Assembly (NCBI GenBank): GCA_900555665.1
Contig: USLX01000044.1
Location: 1 to 16,929, forward strand
Length of the DNA: 16,929 bases
Reading direction: 5' to 3'
Source: an uncultured Eubacteriales bacterium
GTDB lineage: Bacteria > Bacillota > Clostridia > Oscillospirales > Oscillospiraceae
How positions within the stretch are numbered: position 1 is the stretch's first letter; every line of letters begins with the position of its first letter. Below are positions 1-6,831 of the stretch, piece after piece. A model generated the notes under the pieces. The model worked only from the letters and a program-made list of their open reading frames with translations. It did no database searches and was not told where the DNA came from. A program made the translations under genes and the position numbers.

Positions 1-134
1 CCGGAATTCAAGATGCTGTTGCTGAAGTTGTCACTGGATAGGGAGCGGTTAAAGGAATGACTAAGGCTGCATATAGTCGGTTCTTTCTTTGCGAGTAATA
101 CATTCAGAGTCAGACTTACACGGAGGATGGCAAT

Positions 135-1418
135 ATGAATTTCTTCGATTTTATGCGCAACACATTCGTGACAAACGAACCTGTTTGGAACTATTATGGC
201 ACAGAAATCTATACTGATCCTGTTGCTTCACCGGGACGGTCCGCACAGTTTATTCAAGATTATTTCTTGCAAGGTCAAAAAGGCGACATTGTCTATGAGT
301 TGGATGCACATCACGACGTGAACATACACGGCATATCGCTCCTGCTTTCCGAATACAGAGCGACTCACACGGTGTCGGCATTCTTCTTGGGGATATTCCT
401 TGAGGATTGTCTGACACAGGGGCAGTGTGGCGCGGATCTCGCGGTGCACGGTGATTTCTTCCCGTTTTCATATCTTTGGTTTCTGACCTGTTTATATCAT
501 GATTATGGTTATATTGTGGAAGAAAACTGGAAGCCAAGCTGTAGACGATACAATGAAGCAAGAATATGCAGTTTGGATGGATATTATAGACTGCGTAATA
601 TCAAGCGTGAATTAGACATTACATATTCACCGTACCAGCAGATCACTCCGCTGCGCAGAAGTGTGCAGCGACACAATAAATCTCACAGAGAAACGCATGA
701 TAGGTCGACAATTATTTCCTATTTGTTGGGCAACAGTCCATCATTGAAGGATGGTCTACAGTTTGCATGCGGAGCAACGGTCACTGGTTTCCGGTATCCG
801 CAAAAACTCCTTATGCAATACTTTTCTTACGGCATACATAGGCTTTTTCCGCCATGCTATAACCACGGTATCATCGGCGGATATCTACTCTTTGACAGGT
901 TGTTAAAAGTATACGAATCTGCTTACAGACATAGATATCCGGAACACGGAGAAGAATATGCTGGCATCGAGTCATTTGAGTGGAGCGGCAAGCACTTTTG
1001 TATCGAGCAAATTCCCGTATTTGCCCATATTGCAGATTGCGTCATTTCTCACAACGTTTGGAAAGCAAATGACGCATCAGAAACAGAATATCTGGAGTGC
1101 GGGCTGGAGGCATTGGTGGGAGAACGATTCAAAAAGATTGAATTTCAGGAAAACCCGCTGCTGTTCATCTTGGCCGTTGTCGATACGATCGAACCGTATA
1201 AAATCTATAGCTCGAAAGCGGCGGATCGGGACGCAGTTCGTATTTGGAAATCCATTGATATCTCTTTTACAAATAATACGTTAACGCTCTCGTCTCGCTA
1301 TAAATGCCGCCCGATTACAAAAATATACGAGCGAGCAAAAGGATTGGAGGCATGGGTGGATATCGAAAGTATTGAGCTCAGCAGTGATAGAAAAAGCCTT
1401 CGTATCAAATTTAAATGA
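135..1418 (+). CDS. Unrecognised protein with HD-phosphohydrolase-like residue pattern
   Basis: The product is 427 residues with no signal peptide or membrane segment, so probably cytosolic. I do not recognise it as a named family. It does carry a spaced set of metal-ligand-like residues resembling the HD superfamily: H78 in a helix-like stretch, the pair H122-D123 in LYHDYGY, H244 in NHGIIGGYLLFDRL, H306 in VISHN, and D350 in LAVVDTIEP. In HD enzymes this order (H, HD, H, H, D) binds one or two metals for phosphomonoester or phosphodiester hydrolysis. That role here is inference from pattern only. The start is supported by GGAGG eight bases upstream (122-126). Codon use is AT-richer than in the genes after base 3000, suggesting transfer. 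It is followed after about 140 bases by a broken nuclease gene with its own promoter, so the two need not be co-transcribed. A structural protein with chance histidines is the alternative. Confidence 0.8.
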   Translation: MNFFDFMRNTFVTNEPVWNYYGTEIYTDPVASPGRSAQFIQDYFLQGQKGDIVYELDAHHDVNIHGISLLLSEYRATHTVSAFFLGIFLEDCLTQGQCGADLAVHGDFFPFSYLWFLTCLYHDYGYIVEENWKPSCRRYNEARICSLDGYYRLRNIKRELDITYSPYQQITPLRRSVQRHNKSHRETHDRSTIISYLLGNSPSLKDGLQFACGATVTGFRYPQKLLMQYFSYGIHRLFPPCYNHGIIGGYLLFDRLLKVYESAYRHRYPEHGEEYAGIESFEWSGKHFCIEQIPVFAHIADCVISHNVWKANDASETEYLECGLEALVGERFKKIEFQENPLLFILAVVDTIEPYKIYSSKAADRDAVRIWKSIDISFTNNTLTLSSRYKCRPITKIYERAKGLEAWVDIESIELSSDRKSLRIKFK

Positions 1419-1504
1419 CTGAAACCGAAGCGGGGGTTTGAATATGGCGTAGACGATTTATGGTATTCCGATGTTTGAGTGGATGGCAACGAAGCCTTGT
1501 ACAT

Positions 1505-1533
1505 TTGCTTTTCCTGTTTTTCTCTGTTACAAT
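1505..1533 (+). promoter_or_regulatory. Promoter of the YhcG/DUF1016-type gene
   Basis: A TTGCTT -35 (1505-1510) and a TACAAT -10 (1528-1533) are separated by exactly 17 bases, and TGT directly before the -10 makes an extended -10. Predicted transcription would start near 1540, just ahead of the strong ribosome site at 1543-1553, giving a very short leader. Confidence 0.55.
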
Positions 1534-1556
1534 AAGTCCATAAGGAGGGGAGGACA

Positions 1557-2560
1557 ATGCTGATGAACGCAAACGAATACTTGGAAACGGTGGAACTGGT
1601 CAAACAGGAGATCCGCACGGCACAGTATCGGGCAACAGTTCAGGTGAACGGCGAACTGCTTCGGCTGTACCACGCGATTGGAACGGTCATCAACGCGCAT
1701 AAGGTCTGGGGCAGTAAGTTTGTCGAAAACCTTGCCGCAGATATCAAGTTGTCCTTCCCGGAGATGAGGGGTATTCTGCCCGAAATCTCAAGTATATGGC
1801 AAAGTTCGCGGTGCGTTTTCCAGCTGATGAAATTGTGCAAGCACCGCTTGCACAAATCACTTGGTACCATCACATCACACTGATGGACAAGATAAAAGAA
1901 CCGACAGCGCATATCTGGTACGCGGAACAGGCTGCAAAGAACGGCTGGTCGCGCAATGTCCTTGTCCATCAGATCGAGAGCGGCCTATATCAGCGGCAGG
2001 CTTTAGCCGAAAAGGTATCCAATTTTGAATTGCGCCTGCCTTCTCCGCAGAGTGAGCTCGCCATCCAGACGATGAAAGACCCGTACATTTTCGATTTCAT
2101 TCCGTTCAAAACGGATATGTTGGAACGGGAAATCGAGGAAGCGCTCGTGAAGGACGTGACGAAGCTCCTGTTGGAGCTTGGAACCGGTTTTGCATTCCTC
2201 GGAAATCAATATCATCTGAACGTTGGCGGCGACGATTTTTATATAGACCTATTGTTCTACAACCTGAACCTTCGCTGCTATGTGGTGATTGAACTCAAAA
2301 CCGGTGAATTTAAGCCGGAGTATGCGGGACAGTTGAATTTTTATCTCTCCGCAGTTGATGGGATTTTGAAAAAAGAACAGGACAATCCGTCAGTCGGACT
2401 GCTGCTCTGCAAGAGCAAAAATGATCTGGTCGCGGAATACTCGCTGAAGGATATGAGCAAGCCCATCGGCGTGAGCGCTTATCAGGTGACAAGCAAGCTG
2501 CCGGAGGAACTGGAAAAACAACTGCCGTCCGTGGAGGATATCCAGAAACGAATCAAGTAA
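1557..2560 (+). pseudogene. YhcG/DUF1016-type PD-(D/E)XK nuclease, frameshifted
   Basis: Two overlapping frames together spell one protein of the YhcG (DUF1016) family, about 334 residues if joined, close to normal family length. The first frame, from ATG 1557, carries the N-terminal DUF1016 helical domain (LLRLYHAIGTVI, then WGSKFVENLAADIKLSFPEM). The second frame continues with the expected NLKYM, the GWSRNVLVHQIES segment, and the C-terminal nuclease domain with D-x(n)-ELK (DDFYIDLLFYN, then VIELKTGEF). Reading moves between frames at the GGGG run 1768-1771, where one missing base would explain everything. A downstream ATG at 1796 could start a 254-residue product lacking the N-terminal domain. 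Family members are linked to restriction, mobile DNA and DNA repair. Ribosome site GGAGGGGAGG precedes the start. Either a decayed gene or a homopolymer base-call error is possible. Confidence 0.85.
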
Positions 2561-2590
2561 AGCAGCGAAGCCAAAACGGAGATTTGACAG

Positions 2591-2797
2591 ATGCAGAACG
2601 AAAAATATCTGGAGCTGGACGCGCTTGCTGCGCCGGACAGCTATGTCGCGCCTCCAACGAAGGAGAATCTGGCTTACGTCGTCCACTTCCGCAAAACCTG
2701 CCAGCGGTACCAGATTGTTTTTGCAAAAGCCGATTCGGATGAACGCAACTTCGTGATCCATATGGCAGAGAAAACATTTTTGCAGAAGCGTGCCTGA
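2591..2797 (+). CDS. Small hypothetical protein
   Basis: This 68-residue ORF begins 30 bases after the nuclease stop, with GGAG (2578-2581) ten bases before its ATG. It is charged and soluble, with no motif I recognise. The central part (residues about 24-60) alternates hydrophobic and charged residues and could form a small folded unit. It may be a real small accessory protein co-transcribed with the nuclease gene, or the remnant of a larger gene. Base composition matches the AT-richer left segment. Confidence 0.4.
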   Translation: MQNEKYLELDALAAPDSYVAPPTKENLAYVVHFRKTCQRYQIVFAKADSDERNFVIHMAEKTFLQKRA

Positions 2798-2860
2798 TTT
2801 TGTAGTTGATTGGAGCCATTCCGACAAGACGTGTGTTCATCTATAGTGTAGTGAAAACAC

Positions 2861-2898
2861 AAAAAGAAAAGCCATCCAAGCGGATGGCTTTTCTTTTT
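2861..2898. terminator. Perfect 17-bp hairpin terminator, bidirectional
   Basis: The left arm 2861-2877 pairs without mismatch to 2882-2898 around a four-base loop. The core is GCCATCC/GGATGGC, flanked by A-rich and T-rich arms. It ends in a T run on the plus strand and by symmetry also on the minus strand. It closes the AT-rich left segment. Confidence 0.85.
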
Positions 2899-3003
2899 GG
2901 AATCCGGCTCCTGCAGTGCCCCCTGCCGGTCACGATTTTTTGATCGCTATTCTTCCGAAAGTGTGGTAATTTATTTGTGCTGCGAAAAAGGAGGCGGAAC
3001 ACC

Positions 3004-3786
3004 ATGATTTATGTCATGTCTGATATCCATGGGCAGAAGCGGCGGTTTGATTCTGTCATGAGGCAGATCGGCCTGCGGGCTGAGGACACGCTCTATGTCC
3101 TTGGCGATGTGATAGACCGAAACCCCGACGGCATCGGGATCCTCCGCCGGATCATGGCGATGCCAAATGCCAACATGCTTCTGGGCAACCACGAACTGAT
3201 GATGATGAACGCGCTTTATTACCCGCCCCCGGCGGATGAGGACTGCCCGGGATCCTACTATGAACGCAAACAGGCTCTGTGGTATCGGAATGGCGGCCAG
3301 GTCACGCACGATCATCTGAAACGCATAAGGAAAACCATCCGGCAGGAGATCTTCGAATATCTGGACAAGCTGCCAGTCAACGCGGAGCTGACGGTAAACG
3401 GCAGGCAATACCTCCTGACGCACGCGGCCCCCGTGGACTTATACGAAAGCTACGACTGGAAATACAAAAGTGCACGTGATTTCGCTGTCTGGATGCGATT
3501 TGAGAAATTTCCGGTTCTGGAGGGCCGGACCGTCATCTTCGGTCACACGCCGACCCACCATTTTCAGCCCGACGATCCCATGGCAGTATGGGATGCGCCC
3601 GGCTGGATCGGGATCGACTGCGGCTGTATGCTCCCCGAAACGGGCAATCCTCGCTCAGGCCTCCGCGGCCGACTGGCGTGCCTTCGATTGGATGATCTGC
3701 AGGTCTTCTATTCCGAGGAGCCGCAATACGGCGATCCTGAAGAAGCGGAAAATCAGCGCAGCGGATGCGCGCGGAAGCATACATAG
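3004..3786 (+). CDS. Metallophosphatase, PPP family (serine/threonine phosphatase-like)
   Basis: This 260-residue cytosolic phosphoesterase shows the full PPP-family motif set: SDIHG (D7, H9), GDVIDR (34-39), GNHE (61-64), H140 in LLTHAAP, and GHTPT (180-184). These residues bind two metals and activate water. Family members remove phosphate from Ser/Thr proteins or cleave diadenosine polyphosphates (ApaH-like). Which substrate this one uses cannot be read from sequence. The frame is open further upstream to 2977, but ATG 3004 is preferred because AAGGAGG lies just ahead of it (2988-2994). It stands alone between two hairpin terminators, so it is probably monocistronic. The C-terminal 25 residues are acidic then basic and outside the catalytic core. 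Confidence 0.9.
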   Translation: MIYVMSDIHGQKRRFDSVMRQIGLRAEDTLYVLGDVIDRNPDGIGILRRIMAMPNANMLLGNHELMMMNALYYPPPADEDCPGSYYERKQALWYRNGGQVTHDHLKRIRKTIRQEIFEYLDKLPVNAELTVNGRQYLLTHAAPVDLYESYDWKYKSARDFAVWMRFEKFPVLEGRTVIFGHTPTHHFQPDDPMAVWDAPGWIGIDCGCMLPETGNPRSGLRGRLACLRLDDLQVFYSEEPQYGDPEEAENQRSGCARKHT

Positions 3787-3806
3787 ATGTGTTCCTATTG
3801 ATACAA

Positions 3807-3842
3807 ACGCCCATCATCCCGCCGGATGGTGGGCGTTCTTTT
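3807..3842 (+). terminator. Rho-independent terminator of the metallophosphatase gene
   Basis: Arms 3807-3819 and 3824-3836 form a 13-bp stem with one G-T wobble and a four-base loop, followed by a T-rich tail. It lies 20 bases after the stop codon. Confidence 0.85.
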
Positions 3843-3920
3843 CGCTCCTCCCCAATTCGCCTCCCTGATCCTTGTTGCCCTTGTACAACAGTTTACGGAA
3901 AATGCGGTGGGATCTTATTG

Positions 3921-3983
3921 GAATTACCGATTGCGGAATGGGGCGAAATCGTGTAGTATATTAGCGTGGTAAATCGGTAATTC
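3921..3983. repeat. 12-bp inverted repeat flanking the carboxypeptidase promoter
   Basis: GAATTACCGATT at 3921-3932 is repeated as its exact reverse complement at 3972-3983. Similarity extends outward to ATTG at 3917 and CAAT at 3983-3986. The arm centres are 51 bp apart and the promoter lies between them. It could be a paired operator or the ends of a tiny inserted element. Confidence 0.7.
3931..3959 (+). promoter_or_regulatory. Promoter of the M14 carboxypeptidase gene
   Basis: A TTGCGG -35 (3931-3936) and TAGTAT -10 (3954-3959) are 17 bases apart. Predicted start is near 3966, giving a leader of roughly 105 bases. The -35 overlaps the left arm of the inverted repeat and the right arm begins just after the predicted start. 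Confidence 0.6.
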
Positions 3984-4071
3984 AATAAAGCAGCACGTGC
4001 AGGAAGCTCACCTGCTTCCCGGCCGCTGCGGACCGTTCCGCTTGCAAACCGGACAGAAAGGAGAAACCAAC

Positions 4072-5538
4072 ATGAAATCTCTCACCAAACGGGCCCTGTG
4101 CCTCTGTCTTTCCCTGATCCTCGTATTTGGTCTTGCCGCCTGCAGCGCGGCGGGCGGCAAAAAAGCGGAGCGGCTGTCTCTCGATGCCCGCCCCGACGCG
4201 CCCAGCGAGATCCCGGAGGGGCTCGACATCGACTGGAACGCGCGCTACACCTTCGCAGAGCTGGAAGCGCAGCTCTCCCAAATGGCCGAACAGTATCCCG
4301 ACATCACCGACCTCTATTCCATCGGCACCACCTGGCAGGAGCGCGATCTCTGGTGCCTGGAGATCACCAACGAGGCGATCCCGGCCGAGGAGAAAACAGG
4401 GATCGGCGTCTTCGCCAACATCCACGGCGGCGAACGCGAAAGCGCTTCCTCCGCCATGTACACCGCCTGGTGGCTGACGCTCTGCTCGGACGACGCCTAT
4501 GTCAAGGGTCTGCTCGACGCCTACACGATCTATGTCATCCCGGTCATCAACCCGGACGGCTATGAGCAGTCCTTCGTCGTCAACACCCGCCCGAACCTGC
4601 GCCCGCAGGACGCAAACGGCAACAACATCCCCTTCAGTGATCCCTACACGGACATCGACGGCGACGGCTTCATCGCCACGCTCTATCGCGGCAAGGCGGA
4701 CGACACGCCGTCGCGGGATCTCCCCGTCTTCGGCATGGAGAGCCCGGACTGGGATGAAAACGGCGTGCTCGGCGACGATCCACGCACCAGCGGGATCGAC
4801 ATGAACCGCACCTTCGATTACCAGTGGAACCGGTATGACATCGAGACGAAGGACGGCCAGCAGGTCGGCAATGTGAACTGGACCACCGCCGGCACCGCCC
4901 CCGCCACCGAGCCGGAGATCCAGGCGCTGCAGCGGTTTTTGTACACGCACGACATCGACGCCCTCGTCTCGCTGCACACCGGCATCCAGTCCGTCCTCTA
5001 CCCGTGGTGCTATCGCGCCTACGACGCGGAAAACCCCGACGACGCCGAGATCCCGTTCATGAAGCAGACCGCCTCCCAGATGGCGCAGGCCTTCCAGGAC
5101 TACACCGGCCGCGGATTTTACAGCATGAGCTCCAACGAGGATTACCCCACCGCCGCCGAGCTGATCGACTACGCGTACGGCCGCTACAACATCCACGCCT
5201 ACACGATCGAGGTCTACAGCCCCGGCAAGTCGGAGAACGGCGATATCAGCAGCTGCAAGTGGGAAAACACCATGCCCGAAGCGAAGTGGGTCTTCTACTC
5301 CCGCGACGAGATCCGGGACACGCTCGGTCTGGACCCGGACGCCATCACCGACAAGGACGGCGTGGGGCTTGCCGCCGACGAGGGGCTCTGGTTCTATACC
5401 AGCCCGACCAACCAGATGGTCAGCCGCGCGCCCGAGGAGCAGGACGTCATGGTCCGCGGCTGCCGCGACGCCATCCTGACCATGCTGGAAAGCGAGCCCA
5501 GCGGAGCCGGCTATCAGAACCCGGGCTTTTACAAGTAA
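4072..5538 (+). CDS. Lipoprotein zinc carboxypeptidase, peptidase family M14
   Basis: The 488-residue product starts with a lipoprotein signal: basic n-region, hydrophobic residues 9-20, lipobox LAAC with C24. It should therefore be anchored on the outer face of the membrane. The mature part is an M14 metallopeptidase domain: zinc ligands H118 and E121 in NIHGGERES, third ligand H302 in SLHTG, substrate-binding NPDGY (160-164) and DMNR (243-246), and catalytic E380 in YTIEVY. M14 enzymes remove C-terminal residues or cleave peptidoglycan-type peptides; substrate is unknown here. An insertion DPYTDIDGDGF (190-200) resembles a calcium-binding loop. ATG 4072 is chosen because GGAG lies eight bases upstream and the signal peptide begins there, although the frame is open from 3997. 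It has its own promoter and terminator. Confidence 0.92.
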   Translation: MKSLTKRALCLCLSLILVFGLAACSAAGGKKAERLSLDARPDAPSEIPEGLDIDWNARYTFAELEAQLSQMAEQYPDITDLYSIGTTWQERDLWCLEITNEAIPAEEKTGIGVFANIHGGERESASSAMYTAWWLTLCSDDAYVKGLLDAYTIYVIPVINPDGYEQSFVVNTRPNLRPQDANGNNIPFSDPYTDIDGDGFIATLYRGKADDTPSRDLPVFGMESPDWDENGVLGDDPRTSGIDMNRTFDYQWNRYDIETKDGQQVGNVNWTTAGTAPATEPEIQALQRFLYTHDIDALVSLHTGIQSVLYPWCYRAYDAENPDDAEIPFMKQTASQMAQAFQDYTGRGFYSMSSNEDYPTAAELIDYAYGRYNIHAYTIEVYSPGKSENGDISSCKWENTMPEAKWVFYSRDEIRDTLGLDPDAITDKDGVGLAADEGLWFYTSPTNQMVSRAPEEQDVMVRGCRDAILTMLESEPSGAGYQNPGFYK

Positions 5539-5555
5539 CGCTCCCCAGAAACGAC

Positions 5556-5591
5556 AAAAAGAACGCCATCCGCCCGGATGGCGTTCTTTTT
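5556..5591. terminator. Bidirectional terminator between convergent genes
   Basis: Perfect 16-bp stem (5556-5571 with 5576-5591) around the loop GCCC, with A and T runs at the two ends. It serves the carboxypeptidase gene on the plus strand and the phosphodiesterase gene, whose stop codon lies 13 bases beyond it, on the minus strand. Confidence 0.9.
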
Positions 5592-5603
5592 CTATGCATG
5601 CGT

Positions 5604-6599
5604 TTACCCCATCCCCTGCAGGACGGCTGCGGCGCGGTCGGGGTAGTCGGTGATCAGGGCGTCGGCGCCGACGCTGGCGAGGTAGGCGAGGTCGGCTTCG
5701 TCATTCACGGTCCAGTACTGCATGGCAAGGTCATGCGCATGGGCGAAGTTGATGATGGTCGTCGTTCCCAGATTCAGGCCATAGCTCTCTCTTGCGTCGC
5801 CGAAGGGCAGCTGGAGCACGTCGTAGGAGCAGGTGAAATCCTTTTTGCCGGTCAGGGCGGCAAAATAGAACTGCACGACCTCCTCCGGGCTGGCGCTGCG
5901 GTGGGTGTCGGGGTAATTGGTCGTGATGTAGGCCGCGACCTCGTCGCGGAAGCTGCCGATGATGACCCGGTCGAGCAATCCCCGCTCTTTCAGCGTCGCG
6001 TACAGCTGATCCGCCGCGGCCAGACCGGTCTCGCCGCCGTCCTTGATCTCAATGATGTAGCGGAATTCCCCGGCCGCGGTCAGATAATCCAGCACCTCGT
6101 CGAGGGACAGGATCCGCAGTTCGTCCGGCACGGCCTCGCCGTGCAGGCCGGCATACGGCGCCTCGCCCGCGTCGGTCACAAACTGCGTCGCCATGTTCAG
6201 CTGCTTGAGCTCTGAGAGCGTCTTGTCGCGGACGAGGACGTTCTCCGCGCCGAATACGGCCGGTGCGTCCGACACGCGGTCCAGCGTGGCGTCGTGCGAG
6301 AGCACCAGAATGTCGTCCGCCGTCATATGCAGGTCAAATTCAAAATAATCCACCGCAAAATCCGGATTTCCCACGCAGCCGCGGAACGCGGCCAGCGTCT
6401 CCTCCGGATAATCGCCCGCGCCGCTGCGGTGCGCCGAAATTGCCGTTTCGCCGGTGATGAAGGGGTTGTCCGTGTCGTACCGCTTCACGTTTTTCGGATC
6501 CGACCTGTGGAAAAACTGCGCGATGCCGACGATCGCGATCACCAAAACCACACACAGCAGCACCAACAGGCATCTGCCGATCACTTTCCATGCTTTCAC
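5604..6599 (-). CDS. Membrane-anchored glycerophosphodiester phosphodiesterase
   Basis: The enzyme hydrolyses glycerophosphodiesters to glycerol 3-phosphate and an alcohol. Numbered from the GTG start (331 residues), a membrane anchor spans about 6-27, then the GDPD TIM-barrel follows: H57-R58 in SAHRSG, E66 in PEETLAAF, E87 and D89 in EFDLHMT, H102 in LSHDATLDR, and the C-terminal QYWTVN and ITDYPD. The active domain probably lies outside the membrane. Start choice: the longest frame begins at ATG 6638, but that codon overlaps a TATAAT -10 and cannot be in the message. ATG 6605 has AGGAG only one base away. GTG 6599 has AGGAG seven bases upstream and is preferred. It converges on the carboxypeptidase gene and diverges from adenine deaminase. 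Confidence 0.92.
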   Translation of the reverse strand: MKAWKVIGRCLLVLLCVVLVIAIVGIAQFFHRSDPKNVKRYDTDNPFITGETAISAHRSGAGDYPEETLAAFRGCVGNPDFAVDYFEFDLHMTADDILVLSHDATLDRVSDAPAVFGAENVLVRDKTLSELKQLNMATQFVTDAGEAPYAGLHGEAVPDELRILSLDEVLDYLTAAGEFRYIIEIKDGGETGLAAADQLYATLKERGLLDRVIIGSFRDEVAAYITTNYPDTHRSASPEEVVQFYFAALTGKKDFTCSYDVLQLPFGDARESYGLNLGTTTIINFAHAHDLAMQYWTVNDEADLAYLASVGADALITDYPDRAAAVLQGMG

Positions 6600-6636
6600 T
6601 GTCATTCTCCTAACTGTCGGTTTTTGTATCAGGAAC

Positions 6637-6664
6637 ATTATAGCATACCAGCCGCGGCTGTCAC
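6637..6664 (-). promoter_or_regulatory. Promoter of the glycerophosphodiesterase gene
   Basis: On the minus strand a GTGACA -35 (6664-6659) and perfect TATAAT -10 (6642-6637) are 16 bases apart, with TGC directly before the -10 (extended -10). Predicted start is near 6630, giving a leader of about 30 bases to GTG 6599. Confidence 0.75.
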
Positions 6665-6731
6665 GTAAAATGTTTCTTCATTCTATCTGAAGTTTCTGCG
6701 CAGGTTCTGCGGCGGCTTTTCCGGCGGGGCG

Positions 6732-6760
6732 TTGCAATCGGGGATGGACTGTGGTACTGT
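6732..6760 (+). promoter_or_regulatory. Promoter of the adenine deaminase gene
   Basis: TTGCAA -35 (6732-6737) and TACTGT -10 (6755-6760) with a 17-base spacer. The leader of about 65 bases is too short for a purine riboswitch and I see no conserved riboswitch core in it. Confidence 0.55.
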
Positions 6761-6831
6761 AGGGGTATCAGATCCCTGCACAGGAGCAGCGGCCGGATTT
6801 ACGGACCTGCAAAGATGAAGGAGGAACCAGC

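Noticed and set aside
1..60. 3' end of an upstream gene
   Set aside because: Two frames are open from base 1, one stopping at 58-60 and one at 39-41. Both give plausible but motif-free tails, so neither can be supported.
1764..1775. Programmed -1 frameshift in the YhcG/DUF1016-type gene
   Set aside because: The GGGG run is not a standard slippery heptamer in the reading frame and I see no stimulatory hairpin or internal Shine-Dalgarno at the right spacing. Mutation or sequencing error is simpler.
2940..2970. Promoter for the metallophosphatase gene
   Set aside because: TTGATC (2940-2945) and GGTAAT (2965-2970) are 19 bases apart and the -10 is poor, so the assignment is too weak to list.
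3917..3986. Miniature inverted-repeat transposable element
   Set aside because: The arms could be terminal inverted repeats of a 70-bp element, but there is no clear target-site duplication and no second copy in the window. An operator pair is preferred.
6761..6831. Purine riboswitch before adenine deaminase
   Set aside because: The leader is about 65 bases, with no three-way junction or conserved loop sequences visible.
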